A stretch of 49,167 nt of DNA from Meridianimarinicoccus aquatilis (GCF_004358675.1 NZ_SMZO01000028.1:1-49167); one strand, 5' to 3'; counted from the first letter of the stretch, positions 1 to 9,424 are shown. Notes: generated from the sequence alone by a model not told the origin. Numbers and translations: made by a program.

Positions 1-141
1 CCTTCGAACGGAAAGTGGCTTAAACGAGCACCTGGAGCAGCACAAATACGTGACAGGTCCACTGCAGGATCGCCCAGTTGGTGGCCTGGTGGCTCATCGC
101 GCAGCCCTCCCAAGACGAGATCGTGAACCCTCGCACGCGCG

Positions 142-303
142 ATGACTGTGATTGAAAACGCTAAGCTGAACGGTCTCGACCCGCTGGCCTTTCTGGCTGA
201 CATTCTCGACCGCATCCACGATCACAAGATCAATAGGCTGGATGAGTTGCTGCCGTGGAACTGGTCGCCGGTGGCAGCCGCAATAAGCAATCAAGCCGCG
301 TAG
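142..303 (+). pseudogene. IS66-type transposase, C-terminal remnant
   Basis: The frame from the ATG at 142 to the TAG at 301-303 gives 53 residues resembling the C-terminal element of IS66-family transposases. Recognisable pieces are ENAKLNGLDP, ADILDRIHDH, and INRLDELLPWNW near the end. IS66 TnpC proteins are roughly 500 residues, so only the tail is here. No in-frame transposase catalytic region precedes it in bases 1-141. The element is therefore either truncated by a rearrangement or continues in a different frame beyond the left edge. I saw no intact terminal repeat. It is best read as a dead remnant of an insertion sequence. Confidence 0.75.
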
Positions 304-813
304 GCTGCAGTGTCAATGAGGCGGTTACGTATCAGGCGCGTTTAGCGCTTCTGTCAGGTGAGCGACCTTGGTGCGATAGACAGTGGCCAATCAACACAGA
401 CCATCCTTTGGTTCGGGCGTGGAAAACTTCTCTTCTGCTCGTTCACAGCTTCATTTTGCAGTTGCGCGGATAATCCAGGTATCCCGGCTGAAAGGATTTC
501 CAAGGTTAAATTTTACATAAGAGCGATTCCTGAGCAAAGCTTGTATCCCTAGGCACGTTCTTTCTTGAATTGCGTCAGTGGATTTCTTTCTGATGTACAT
601 CAAAGGTATGGGATGCGAAGAGTATGCCCCGAGTAGAACCTGAATGAACGTATTCTAGCGAGGATGCTTGCTGAGCGTCGCTTTATCAAGTGCTGTAAAC
701 TGGAATCCCAAGTGAAACCGCGCGGCATTGTGAAGGCCGAATTAATTCGAAGTATTATTGCGATCAGATAGGATTTATGGTGGCGCTGCACGCCTATCTG
801 CAAGGTCCGCAAG
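304..813. other. Gene-free stretch between IS remnant and LysR gene
   Basis: About 510 bases contain only short frames without recognisable protein features on either strand. The stretch looks more AT-rich than the flanking genes. It probably contains decayed insertion-element DNA followed by the promoter region of the LysR gene. I could not identify a convincing promoter, repeat or RNA gene. Confidence 0.5.
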
Positions 814-1791
814 ATGCCAAGAACATCACCTTCCAAAGACGTAAGTCTTAAAGCCCTTGAGCTTTTTCAGATCTGTGCGCGGAAAGGCTCTTTGCAAGCA
901 ACCGCCAGCGAAGCGGGCCTGTCAATCAGTACCGTCTCTCACCACCTGCGCAATCTCGAAGACCATTTGGGTGTCGACCTGTTTAATCATACCCGCCGCC
1001 CCATGATGTTGACCCCTAAAGGTCAGATATTTTTGCGAAATATTGACGACGCTCTGCTGTCCATTCGCAAAGCGAAGGCAGAGGCCTCCGCGGGGAGCGT
1101 TGCTGAAGCCAGCTACATGCGGATCGGAAGCATCGAGGACTTGGACAGTGATATCACGCCAGAATTGGCGGTTTACTTGTCTAAAAAAATGCCTGAATGC
1201 GATTTTCTCTACTACACTGGTTCGAGCAACAGCATCATTGGAATGTTGCGTGATCGGCAACTGGACATTGGCGTGTCGATCCGTCCGCCCGAGCGCCTGC
1301 CAGACTTGCACGACCGGCCACTGTTCCGCGATCCTTTCGTTGTTGTCCTACCCGCCAAGACGGAGTCCTCGCTTGTGGATGTGGTCGCGAACAAGAGCAA
1401 ACTGCCATTTCTGCAGTTTTCAAGCGATCTGATTATCGCGCAACAGATTGAAGCCCAATTGCGCCGTCTTGGCGTCACGCTTCCTAACCGATTTGAATGC
1501 GGGAATAATCAGATTTTGATGGCAATGGTCGCCGCAGGCGAAGGTTGGACCATCACAACACCTTTGCTTTTTTCGCGCGCGCAGCGCTTTCATCCGCGAC
1601 TTCGAATGCACAAATTTCCCGGTAAGAGTTTTTCACGCACATTGGCGCTGATGACGACACCAGATTGTTCGCAAACCATTGTCGATCTGGTCGAAGTTCA
1701 AATGCGCACATTGATCCAAGATCACGTGATCTCGCCTTTTCATGTCACTACACCGTGGCTTCGGAACCATGTGAACTTGATCGATAGATAG
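814..1791 (+). CDS. LysR-family transcriptional regulator
   Basis: A 325-residue protein has the LysR N-terminal winged HTH at residues 8-66. Typical segments are LKALELFQICARKGSLQATA, then AGLSISTVSHHLRNLEDHLG and LFNHTRRPMMLTPKG. A C-terminal effector-binding region (about 95-300) contains the usual LysR phrases DIGVSIRPPE, PFVVVLP and VAAGEGWTI. Family members bind DNA as tetramers and usually control an adjacent gene. Here the next gene on the same strand is the dimethylglycine/sarcosine dehydrogenase-like flavoprotein 223 bases downstream. A perfect inverted repeat lies in the gap at 1916-1932. I infer that it regulates the downstream demethylation operon. The ligand is unknown. The ATG at 814 has only a weak upstream AAGG. 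Confidence 0.9.
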   Translation: MPRTSPSKDVSLKALELFQICARKGSLQATASEAGLSISTVSHHLRNLEDHLGVDLFNHTRRPMMLTPKGQIFLRNIDDALLSIRKAKAEASAGSVAEASYMRIGSIEDLDSDITPELAVYLSKKMPECDFLYYTGSSNSIIGMLRDRQLDIGVSIRPPERLPDLHDRPLFRDPFVVVLPAKTESSLVDVVANKSKLPFLQFSSDLIIAQQIEAQLRRLGVTLPNRFECGNNQILMAMVAAGEGWTITTPLLFSRAQRFHPRLRMHKFPGKSFSRTLALMTTPDCSQTIVDLVEVQMRTLIQDHVISPFHVTTPWLRNHVNLIDR

Positions 1792-1896
1792 CCCCTGCCC
1801 CCCTGAAAGCGCGCCAGAGGCCGCGACGACTGTGGGGCTGTGGGTCGGGCCGCTTATCACATACCGCCGCTTTGATAGGCGATTTTCACGGTTTTG

Positions 1897-1932
1897 AAAC
1901 CTCGTTATCAAGGTTTAGAATTGCGAATTCTA
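1897..1932. promoter_or_regulatory. Two inverted repeats upstream of the demethylation operon
   Basis: Two perfect inverted repeats lie side by side in the gap between the LysR gene and the dehydrogenase. The first is AAACCT-N8-AGGTTT at 1897-1916. The second is TAGAATT-GCG-AATTCTA at 1916-1932. The second also fits the T-N11-A style of LysR boxes. They end about 80 bases before the dehydrogenase start, a normal place for a LysR activator site. Binding by the neighbouring LysR protein is an inference. Confidence 0.45.
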
Positions 1933-2014
1933 CTTTTTCGCAAACACGCTGGCCCGCGTTGCGTTCGGTCTGAAAAGGGCAAAATCGTTCGTGGAAATTG
2001 AAGAGGTGCTCCCT

Positions 2015-4450
2015 ATGAAATCGCGGACGAAAGTAGTCGTTATAGGTGGTGGTATCGCGGGCTGCTCGGCTTTGTACCATCTGACGCAAGAAGGCTGGAC
2101 AGACGTTGTTCTGGTAGAGCGAAATGAGCTGACATCGGGTACAACTTGGCACTCTGCCGCTCAGGTGACCAACTTTGGCGGGAACCAGACGATGGTCGGT
2201 TTGAAAACCCATTCCATCAATCTGTACCAAGAATTGGCGAATGACCCTGATTACCCGATCAACTATCACCACGCAGATGGTGGGATCCGTTTGGCCAATA
2301 CCGAAGAGCAAATGCAAGGGTATCGCCATTTTGCCTCTATGGCACGTGGCATGGACGTCGACTTTGAAGTGATTGATGCGGAAGAATGCGCGCGGCGTCA
2401 CCCGTTGATCTCTACTGACAATCTTCTGGGCGGTCTTTGGGATCCGCTCGACGGCGACATCGACCCGGCGCAGCTGTGCCAGGCGTTGGCGCGCCGTGCC
2501 CGTAAAGCCGGCGCCGAAGTGTACCGGAACACTCCGGTAACCGCGCTGACCCAGCACAAAGATGACACGTGGACTGTACACACCGAACACGGCGATATCG
2601 ATTGCGACATCGTCGTCAATGCGTGCGGTTATCGCGTGAACGAAGTCGGGGCCATGATGGGTGTGCATCATCCAGTGGCCTCTATGGAACACCAGTATTT
2701 CCTGACCGAAGACATCCCCGCCATCGTCGACTCCGCCCGTCGAATGCCGCTTTTGCGTTGCCCGATCAGCGACTATTATTGCCGTCAGGAGCGCAACGGC
2801 TTGTTGGTTGGCTTTTATGAGCAGGATTGCAAAACTTGGGGAATGGACGGGATCGACCCGAACTTTGTCAACGCTCTGTGCCCAGATGATCTGGACCGGG
2901 TCATGGATGTTCTCGAAGGGGCATTTGAACGGATGCCTGCCCTGCAAGAAACCGGCATCCGATCCATCGTTAACGGCCCGATCACCTACACAATTGACGG
3001 CGCACCGCTGGTTGGCCCGATCCCCGGCAAACGCAATGCATTTTGCATTATCGGCCTGCGCGCGGGTTTGGGCGAAGGTGGCGGCCACGGTTGGTTGTTG
3101 GCACAGCAGATCGTTCATGGTGAAGCCTGCTATGACACATGGTGCATCGACCCCCGTCGTTTTACGGGCCACACCAACGTTGAGCTGACCGCTCTGAAAT
3201 CCATTGAGGACTATCAGAACGAATTTCGGTTTCACTTCCCCCACGAACACCGCCCTGCGGGTCGGCCGGCAAAAACCACGCCCATCACGCCGATCCTTGC
3301 GGCTGAAGGGGCTGAGTTCACCGTCGTCAACGGCTGGGAACGGGTGGACTACATCAAGCCTTCCCCAGATTTTCATCCTTCGCTGAGTTTTCACTTCGAT
3401 GAAGCGTTTGACGTGGTCGGCGCGGAAGTGAAGAACGTGCAGGACAACGTGGGTCTGTGCGAAGTGAACGGCTTCAACCGGTTTGAAATCACCGGCGCGG
3501 ATCGCCACGCATTTCTCGACCGGATGTTTTGTGGGAACGTCACGAAACGCGATGGCCGCGTTGGGCTTGGATATATGCTGAACCACCACGGCATGGTGAA
3601 GGGCGAAGCAACGGTTGCAAACATTCCCGCATCTGACCGGGGGCCTCAGCGGGTTTGGTTCGGGTCTGCCGCAGCGGCCGAGTATCACGATATGGACTGG
3701 TTGACCCAGCACCTGCGCGACGATGAAGACGTCCAGATCAAGAGCTTGACCAACGACCAAACGATCCTTGTGTTGGCAGGGCCAAAGGCGCGCGATGTTC
3801 TTCAAGCCACCAGTCGTGCCGATTGGTCCAAGGAAGCCTTCCCATGGCTGTCTGTGCGCGAATGCTTCATCGGCTTTTCACCTGCGACCGTCTTGGGCGT
3901 CAGTTTCTCGGGTGAACTGGCCTATGAAATTCACGTACCAAACGCATCACTTTACGCCGCGTATCTGGCGCTGCGCGAAGCGGGCAAAGCCCATGGTCTG
4001 AAACTGTTTGGTGCCCGCGCTGTTGAGTCGATGCGGATGGAAAAGGGCTTCATGCACTGGAAAGCCGATCTGATCACTGAATTCGACCCGTTCGAGACAT
4101 CCCTGGATCGCTTCATCAAAGTCGAAAAAGACGATTTCATTGGCAAGGACGCTTTGGTGAAACGGCAGGCTGACGGGCTGCGCAAGAAACTGGTGAGCCT
4201 TAAAATCGATGCAACCCATGCACCGGCACAGTCCGGCGATTCCTTGATGATGGACGGCAAAGTTGTCGGCACCATCACGTCCGGGGATTGGGGTCACCGC
4301 ACCGGCCTGAATTTGGCCTATGCCTTTGTGGACCCGCACTTGGCCGCGACCGGCAGCATCATGCAGTTGGATTTGTTGGGGGATTTGGTCGGCGCAGAAG
4401 TGATCGACGCGTCGCCCTATGATCCCTCCTACGCCCGCATGCGCGCCTAA
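2015..4450 (+). CDS. Dimethylglycine/sarcosine dehydrogenase-like flavoprotein with folate-binding GcvT domain
   Basis: An 811-residue two-part enzyme. The N-terminal DAO-type FAD oxidoreductase starts with the dinucleotide fold VVVIGGGIAG (residues 7-16). His46 in GTTWHSAAQ sits where dimethylglycine and sarcosine dehydrogenases attach FAD covalently. The C-terminal half (about 430-800) is a GcvT-like tetrahydrofolate-binding region plus its C-terminal barrel, for example AYEIHVPNASLYAAY and GARAVESMRMEKGF. Known relatives oxidise N-methyl groups, transfer the carbon to tetrahydrofolate as methylene-THF and give electrons to ETF. Genes for ETF and for methylene-THF oxidation follow directly, which supports this role. 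The ATG at 2015 was chosen over the GTG at 1991 because AGAGG sits about 10 bases upstream. The exact substrate (dimethylglycine, sarcosine or another N-methyl amine) is not decided. Confidence 0.88.
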   Translation: MKSRTKVVVIGGGIAGCSALYHLTQEGWTDVVLVERNELTSGTTWHSAAQVTNFGGNQTMVGLKTHSINLYQELANDPDYPINYHHADGGIRLANTEEQMQGYRHFASMARGMDVDFEVIDAEECARRHPLISTDNLLGGLWDPLDGDIDPAQLCQALARRARKAGAEVYRNTPVTALTQHKDDTWTVHTEHGDIDCDIVVNACGYRVNEVGAMMGVHHPVASMEHQYFLTEDIPAIVDSARRMPLLRCPISDYYCRQERNGLLVGFYEQDCKTWGMDGIDPNFVNALCPDDLDRVMDVLEGAFERMPALQETGIRSIVNGPITYTIDGAPLVGPIPGKRNAFCIIGLRAGLGEGGGHGWLLAQQIVHGEACYDTWCIDPRRFTGHTNVELTALKSIEDYQNEFRFHFPHEHRPAGRPAKTTPITPILAAEGAEFTVVNGWERVDYIKPSPDFHPSLSFHFDEAFDVVGAEVKNVQDNVGLCEVNGFNRFEITGADRHAFLDRMFCGNVTKRDGRVGLGYMLNHHGMVKGEATVANIPASDRGPQRVWFGSAAAAEYHDMDWLTQHLRDDEDVQIKSLTNDQTILVLAGPKARDVLQATSRADWSKEAFPWLSVRECFIGFSPATVLGVSFSGELAYEIHVPNASLYAAYLALREAGKAHGLKLFGARAVESMRMEKGFMHWKADLITEFDPFETSLDRFIKVEKDDFIGKDALVKRQADGLRKKLVSLKIDATHAPAQSGDSLMMDGKVVGTITSGDWGHRTGLNLAYAFVDPHLAATGSIMQLDLLGDLVGAEVIDASPYDPSYARMRA

Positions 4451-4584
4451 GCTCAATCTGGCCTAACCCAAACAAAGGGCGCCTGTGCATCGCCGCCCCG
4501 CCTTTGCACTGATGTCACTCTCGCGGTCTTTGGACCGTGCGTTGCGACATGGCTCTTTAGAAAATCGCTCAAGGAATTGTGGAA

Positions 4585-5343
4585 ATGAAGGTCCTGGTAC
4601 CGGTTAAACGTGTCATCGACTATAACGTAAAAGTCAAAGTGAAAGCCGATCAAAGCAGCGTTGATCTGGCCAACGTCAAAATGTCGATGAACCCTTTTGA
4701 CGAGATTGCCGTCGAAGAAGCGCTTCGCCTCAAGGAAAAATGCATTGCGACAGAAGTTATCGCAATTTCCATCGGTGTGAAGAAATCCGAAGACGTGCTG
4801 CGCCAAGCGTTGGCCATGGGTGCGGACCGCGCCATTCTGATCGAAGCTGCCAATGATGTTCATATGGACATTGAACCTTTGTCCGTTGCCAAGCTTCTTG
4901 CCAAAGTGGTTCAAGCTGAAGAGCCGGGCCTGATCCTGGCGGGCAAACAAGCCATCGACAACGACATGAATGCTACGGGTCAAATGCTGGCTGCCCTGCT
5001 GGGTTGGGGCCAGGCAACGTCGGCGTCGATGTTGGAAATCACAAACGGGTCCGCGCAAGTAACCCGCGAAGTTGATGGCGGGCTTCAAGTGGTCAACGTG
5101 AAACTGCCCGCCATCGTGACCTGCGATCTGCGGCTCAATGAACCACGCTATGCGTCCTTGCCAAACATCATGAAGGCGAAACGCAAACCGCTTCAGGCTA
5201 TGACCCCTTCCGACTATGGCGTCGATGTAGCGCCGCGTCTGGTGATCAACACGACAGTTGAACCCCCAGCACGTGCAGCCGGCGAGATCCTTGGTTCTGT
5301 TGATGCGCTTGTGTCCAAACTCAAAGAAGTTGGAGTTGTTTGA
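4585..5343 (+). CDS. etfB: Electron transfer flavoprotein beta subunit
   Basis: A 252-residue protein beginning [17 protein letters not shown], the standard EtfB N-terminus, with the family segments [34 protein letters not shown] and the late [10 protein letters not shown] motif. EtfB binds AMP and, with EtfA, forms the soluble carrier that passes electrons from flavin dehydrogenases to ETF-ubiquinone oxidoreductase in the membrane. Its place between the dehydrogenase and etfA suggests a dedicated ETF for the demethylation reaction. The ATG at 4585 is preferred to the GTG at 4579 because AAGGA lies 9 bases ahead. The stop overlaps the etfA start by one base (TGATG), indicating translational coupling. 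Confidence 0.95.
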   Translation: MKVLVPVKRVIDYNVKVKVKADQSSVDLANVKMSMNPFDEIAVEEALRLKEKCIATEVIAISIGVKKSEDVLRQALAMGADRAILIEAANDVHMDIEPLSVAKLLAKVVQAEEPGLILAGKQAIDNDMNATGQMLAALLGWGQATSASMLEITNGSAQVTREVDGGLQVVNVKLPAIVTCDLRLNEPRYASLPNIMKAKRKPLQAMTPSDYGVDVAPRLVINTTVEPPARAAGEILGSVDALVSKLKEVGVV

Positions 5344-6266
5344 TGTCTGTTCTTCTGATTGCCGAAATTTCTGGCGCTTACATCGCACTCAGCGCAACGG
5401 CCAAAGCTCTCAGCGCGGTCGCCCCGCTTGGCCCCGTGACAATCCTTGCTGCTGGCGACGGTGTCGATCCTGCGCCGCTCGCCGCGCTGGACGGGGTCGC
5501 CAAGGTGCTGCACGTCGAAGGTGCGGATTACGGCCACCAGATGCCGGAGTCCTTTTCGGAGCTGATCTTGTCGATCGCGCCCAACTTCACCCACATCGTT
5601 GCGCCGGCAACAGCAGCGGCGAAAGCCATACTGCCTCGGGTTGCGGCCCTGCTTGATGTGATGGTGATTACCGACGTGACAAAGCTTGAAAGCGCGGACA
5701 CCTTTGAACGCCCGATCTATGCCGGCAACGCGACCCAATCTGTCACGTCCACAGACCCGATCAAAGTTCTGACCATCCGGACCGCCGGATTTGATGATGC
5801 CCCCGCTGCCGCCGCCGCCCCGATCGAAGGCGTCGACCCGACGACTGGGTCCGATTTGTCCAACTGGGTCGAAGACCGCGTCGTCAAGACTGATCGCCCT
5901 GAACTGACGTCGGCCGGTGTTGTGGTGTCTGGCGGGCGCGGTGTCGGCTCGGAAGAGAACTTTGCAATTATTGGGGCCTTGGCAGACACACTGAACGCAG
6001 CTGTTGGGGCGTCTCGCGCTGCGGTTGATAGCGGCTATGCTCCGAACGATATGCAAGTTGGTCAGACCGGCAAGGTTGTGGCCCCTGATCTGTACATTGC
6101 GTGCGGGGTTTCTGGCGCAATCCAGCACCTTGCGGGCATGAAGGATTCAAAGGTCATCGTTGCGATCAACTGCGATGCAGAGGCCCCGATCTTTCAAGTC
6201 GCGGATTACGGATTGGTCACCGATCTGTTTGAAGCCGTGCCAGCATTGACCGAGCAACTCAAATGA
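5343..6266 (+). CDS. etfA: Electron transfer flavoprotein alpha subunit
   Basis: A 307-residue protein with the EtfA FAD-binding C-terminal domain (about 185-305). Diagnostic stretches are [49 protein letters not shown] and [20 protein letters not shown]. It pairs with EtfB to carry electrons from the upstream flavin dehydrogenase to the respiratory chain. The ATG at 5343 overlaps the etfB stop by one base, and the gene ends in an ATGA overlap with folD. Dehydrogenase, etfB, etfA and folD therefore look like one transcription unit. Most alphaproteobacteria also have a housekeeping ETF elsewhere, so this copy is probably pathway-specific; that is an inference. Confidence 0.95.
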   Translation: MSVLLIAEISGAYIALSATAKALSAVAPLGPVTILAAGDGVDPAPLAALDGVAKVLHVEGADYGHQMPESFSELILSIAPNFTHIVAPATAAAKAILPRVAALLDVMVITDVTKLESADTFERPIYAGNATQSVTSTDPIKVLTIRTAGFDDAPAAAAAPIEGVDPTTGSDLSNWVEDRVVKTDRPELTSAGVVVSGGRGVGSEENFAIIGALADTLNAAVGASRAAVDSGYAPNDMQVGQTGKVVAPDLYIACGVSGAIQHLAGMKDSKVIVAINCDAEAPIFQVADYGLVTDLFEAVPALTEQLK

Positions 6267-7180
6267 CAGCGCGGATCATTGACGGTCGAGAGCGCGCACA
6301 CCGGTTACGCGCAAAGATCAAGGACACGGTTTCAAGCTTCAAGCAAGACGGCCTTGGCACGCCCGGTTTGGCGGTCGTGTTGGTGGGGAGCGATCCAGCC
6401 AGCGAAGTGTATGTTCGCAGCAAATTGCGGGCCACGGAAGAAGCGGGAATTCAGAGCTTTTCTCACCACTTTGAAGACACGGTTACACAAGCCGATTTGC
6501 TTGCTTTCGTCGAAAGGCTCAACACGGACCCGGCCGTGCACGGGATCTTGGTGCAACTTCCACTTCCCGCGCATATCGACAAACTCGCTGTGATCAACGC
6601 TATCGCACCGGACAAGGACGTTGACGGATTTCACCTTGAAAACGTCGGTCGTCTGGCAACGGGCCAACCGTCTTTTATCCCCTGCACTCCGCTTGGTTGT
6701 CTGATGCTTTTGCGCGAAGAATTGGGTGATTTGCGCGGCCGCGTCGCCACCATTGTCGGGTGTTCCAACATCGTCGGGCATCCGATGGCTGAGCTTTTGT
6801 TGAAGAACGAATGCACTGTGCTGATTGCGCATGAATACACCCGCGACACAGGCGCGTTGGTGCGGCAGGCGGATATCGTCGTCGCAGCGGCCGGGGTGCC
6901 GGGCTTGATTAAGGCCGATTGGCTGAAGCCGGGCGCTTGCGTTATCGACGTTGGGATCAACCGCGTGGCCGCCCCGGAAAAAGGGCTGGCTGATGACGGA
7001 GCGCCCAAAACCAAACTGGTTGGTGATGTTGATTTTGCAGCGGCGCTTGCCGTCGCAGACGCCATTACGCCTGTGCCCGGCGGTGTCGGCCCAATGACCA
7101 TCGCCTGCCTTTTGCTGAATACCGTAGATGCGTTCTGCACCCAAGCCGGACGCGCCAAACCGGCTTGTCTTGCCGCCTGA
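6263..7180 (+). CDS. folD: Bifunctional methylene-THF dehydrogenase/methenyl-THF cyclohydrolase
   Basis: A 305-residue FolD. The catalytic YVRSK motif (Tyr-x-x-x-Lys), [27 protein letters not shown] and [12 protein letters not shown] are all present. The NADP-binding fold is at [15 protein letters not shown]. It oxidises 5,10-methylene-THF to methenyl-THF and hydrolyses this to 10-formyl-THF. It overlaps etfA by four bases (ATGA), so it is co-translated with the demethylation genes. It would oxidise the one-carbon unit released by the upstream dehydrogenase. A tail of about 15 residues extends past the usual end of the family. Confidence 0.95.
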   Translation: MTARIIDGRERAHRLRAKIKDTVSSFKQDGLGTPGLAVVLVGSDPASEVYVRSKLRATEEAGIQSFSHHFEDTVTQADLLAFVERLNTDPAVHGILVQLPLPAHIDKLAVINAIAPDKDVDGFHLENVGRLATGQPSFIPCTPLGCLMLLREELGDLRGRVATIVGCSNIVGHPMAELLLKNECTVLIAHEYTRDTGALVRQADIVVAAAGVPGLIKADWLKPGACVIDVGINRVAAPEKGLADDGAPKTKLVGDVDFAAALAVADAITPVPGGVGPMTIACLLLNTVDAFCTQAGRAKPACLAA

Positions 7181-7194
7181 ACTGGACCTGATCG

Positions 7195-8079
7195 ATGACC
7201 AAATTCTGCCTCACAGTCACCTGCGCCACCAGCCGTGGGATCGTCGCTGCAATTGCCACATTTTTGGCTGGGAAAGATTGCAACATCACGGACAGCTCGC
7301 AATACGACGACGTGGACACTGACCAATTCTTCATGCGCGTCAGCTTCACCGCGCCCGACGGAGTCCGTAAGGAAGACTTGGAAGCGCAATTCGTCACCAT
7401 CGCGAACCCTTTCGCAATGAACTTTGCGTTCCATGATGAAAGCGTGAAGATGAAAGTTGTCATCATGGTAAGCCGTTTTGGGCATTGCCTGAATGATCTT
7501 CTTTATCGGGTTCGCATCGGTGCGTTGCCCGTAGAAGTCGTTGCGGTCATCTCGAACCATATGGATTATCAGAAGGTTGTCGTGAACAGCGACATCCCAT
7601 TTCATTGCATCCGCGTGACGCCGCAGAATAAACCGGAAGCCGAAGCCGCAATCATGAAAGTGGTCGAGGAGTCAGAGGGCGAGTTGATCATTCTCGCTCG
7701 GTACATGCAGATCCTGTCAGACGAGATGTGTCAGAAAATGTCGGGTCGGATCATTAATATCCATCATTCATTCCTGCCCTCTTTCAAAGGGGCAAACCCT
7801 TACAAGCAAGCCTATGCGCGAGGTGTGAAACTGATCGGGGCCACGTCCCATTATGTTACTGCCGATCTGGATGAAGGTCCGATCATTGAACAGGACGTCG
7901 TCCGCATCACTCACGCGCAGAACCCCGAGGATTTCGTGAACCTTGGCCGAGACGTCGAAAGCCAGGCGCTTGCCCGAGCCGTGCATGCCCACGCAAACCA
8001 TCGGGTCTTTCTCAATGGCAATAAGACCGTCGTGTTTTCGGCGTCGCCGGGCAGTTATAGCTCGGAGCGGATGGGCTAG
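7195..8079 (+). CDS. purU: Formyltetrahydrofolate deformylase
   Basis: A 294-residue PurU. An N-terminal ACT domain (residues 1-85, starting FCLTVTCATSRGIVAAIATF) is followed by the formyltransferase fold. The fold is marked by VVAVISNHMDY, INIHHSFLPSF and DLDEGPIIEQDV, which hold the family His and Asp. It hydrolyses 10-formyl-THF to formate and THF. It lies 14 bases after folD. In this operon it regenerates free THF for the demethylating dehydrogenase and disposes of the carbon as formate. The Shine-Dalgarno before the ATG at 7195 is weak (CTGGA), consistent with coupling to folD. Confidence 0.95.
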   Translation: MTKFCLTVTCATSRGIVAAIATFLAGKDCNITDSSQYDDVDTDQFFMRVSFTAPDGVRKEDLEAQFVTIANPFAMNFAFHDESVKMKVVIMVSRFGHCLNDLLYRVRIGALPVEVVAVISNHMDYQKVVVNSDIPFHCIRVTPQNKPEAEAAIMKVVEESEGELIILARYMQILSDEMCQKMSGRIINIHHSFLPSFKGANPYKQAYARGVKLIGATSHYVTADLDEGPIIEQDVVRITHAQNPEDFVNLGRDVESQALARAVHAHANHRVFLNGNKTVVFSASPGSYSSERMG

Positions 8080-8233
8080 TTTCCTGAGCGCACGGCACCA
8101 AGGCGTTTGGGGCCCAAAAGCTGAAGGTTAAGGCAAAGACGCTGAACGACCGCTGCTACGATCCCCCGATCGCAGACACTCTGTGAGGGTAGCTTTAGTT
8201 CGATGACTGGACTTGTTTTTAAAGGAAGACCGA

Positions 8234-9424
8234 ATGACGATCGTGGACGCGAAAATCCACCCTGCCCTCATGGGTTCGCTAAGTCCGAATGTGACTGTAG
8301 ACGAGGTTATCAACTTTAGCCCGGGTCCGACGTCACTGCCTGCGGCCGTCGAAAAGACGATTGCAGATAGTTTCCAAACGCCCGGATTGACATCGCTTGC
8401 CTTGTCGCACAGATCGCCCGAGTTCTTGGCGATCCTCAATCATGCGGCGGCATCGGTCAGATCGGTGATGAGCATCCCGGACGACTATGAGGTGTTGTTC
8501 ATGCACGGCGGCGGCCATGGCCAGTTTGCGGCCGTGCCGTTGAACTTATGCCGCGATCCGTCTGACATAGCGACATATGTAATCAACGGGACGTGGTCGC
8601 TCAGGGGCAAGGATGAAGCCCAAAAGTATTGCCGCGCGCAGGTCGTTGACGGGTCTGATCCGGAAACAGGCGCATATACAAGCTTCCCGGACCTGACCGA
8701 AGCCGACATTCACCCAAACAGCAAATATGTGTATTTGTGCTCGAATGAGACGGTTAATGGGATCGAGCTTCATAGGTTGCCAAAGCTGCCGGACTCGCGT
8801 CGGCATATCCCGTTGGTCATTGACGCCAGCTCTGATTTTTCAACCAAGCCTATTGATTGGGTGAACAGCGGCGTCGGCGTTCTGTTTGCGTGTGCATCCA
8901 AGAACATTGGCCACCCCGGACTTACGCTTGTTGTTGTGAGAAAAGACCTGATTGGCACGGGAAAAGCATCGCCGCTGTGTCCAGGTGTGTTCAACTACAC
9001 GACAAACCGGGACGCAGAAAATCTTTGGAACACTCCGGCAACGTTCAATATTGAAGTCGTGGGTCACGTCATGGACTGGATTCAGCGCGAGGGTGGCGTG
9101 GACGAAATCGAGTGTCGCTGTATCGCCAAGGCTAAAGCGCTGTACGATGTCATTGACGGATCCAGCGGGTTCTATAGCACGCCTGTCACAAACAAGTCCC
9201 AACGGAGCCGAATGAACGTTCCGTTCAACATCTGCGGTGGTGATGAGGACCTAACCAACCAGTTTCTGATCAGGAGTTGGGAAAAAGGTATGATCGGGCT
9301 GCGCACACTTACACCCTTTGGCGTCGGGGATCACCTTCGCGCGAGCTTGTACAATGGGGTAACCTTGGAGCAGACCCACCACCTGGCGACGTTCATGCGC
9401 AGGTTTTGTGAGAAGTACTCTTGA
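8234..9424 (+). CDS. SerC-like class V aminotransferase with altered substrate pocket
   Basis: A 396-residue PLP enzyme closest in layout to E. coli-type phosphoserine aminotransferase: FSPGPTSLPA, SHRSPEF, GGGHGQFAAVPLN, and the PLP lysine in ASKNIGHPGLTLVVVRKDL. The end of the protein reads LRTLTPFGVGDHLRASLYN. By hand alignment with E. coli SerC, His328 and Arg329 are replaced by Phe and Gly, and Arg77 of GGRGQ is His. Arg42 of SHR is kept. The first two bind the substrate acid group in SerC, so phosphoserine is doubtful as substrate. It lies 154 bases after purU on the same strand and may act on an amino acid of that pathway; that is inference. The ATG at 8234 follows AAGGA; a TTG at 8213 is less likely. 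Confidence 0.8.
   Translation: MTIVDAKIHPALMGSLSPNVTVDEVINFSPGPTSLPAAVEKTIADSFQTPGLTSLALSHRSPEFLAILNHAAASVRSVMSIPDDYEVLFMHGGGHGQFAAVPLNLCRDPSDIATYVINGTWSLRGKDEAQKYCRAQVVDGSDPETGAYTSFPDLTEADIHPNSKYVYLCSNETVNGIELHRLPKLPDSRRHIPLVIDASSDFSTKPIDWVNSGVGVLFACASKNIGHPGLTLVVVRKDLIGTGKASPLCPGVFNYTTNRDAENLWNTPATFNIEVVGHVMDWIQREGGVDEIECRCIAKAKALYDVIDGSSGFYSTPVTNKSQRSRMNVPFNICGGDEDLTNQFLIRSWEKGMIGLRTLTPFGVGDHLRASLYNGVTLEQTHHLATFMRRFCEKYS

Noticed and set aside
600-836. A 78-codon minus-strand frame before the LysR gene
   Set aside because: No protein-like features and it overlaps the LysR start; probably chance.
1792-2014. Glycine riboswitch upstream of the demethylation operon
   Set aside because: No tandem aptamer-like conserved segments were visible; only short inverted repeats that suit a protein operator.
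1886-3805. A 639-codon open frame on the minus strand opposite the dimethylglycine dehydrogenase-like gene
   Set aside because: It mirrors the codon bias of the plus-strand gene, contains no recognisable domain, and the plus strand encodes a clear FAD/GcvT enzyme there.
5214-6128. A 304-codon minus-strand frame opposite etfA
   Set aside because: Low-complexity Arg/Gly-rich product, typical of antisense frames in GC-rich DNA; etfA on the other strand is unambiguous.
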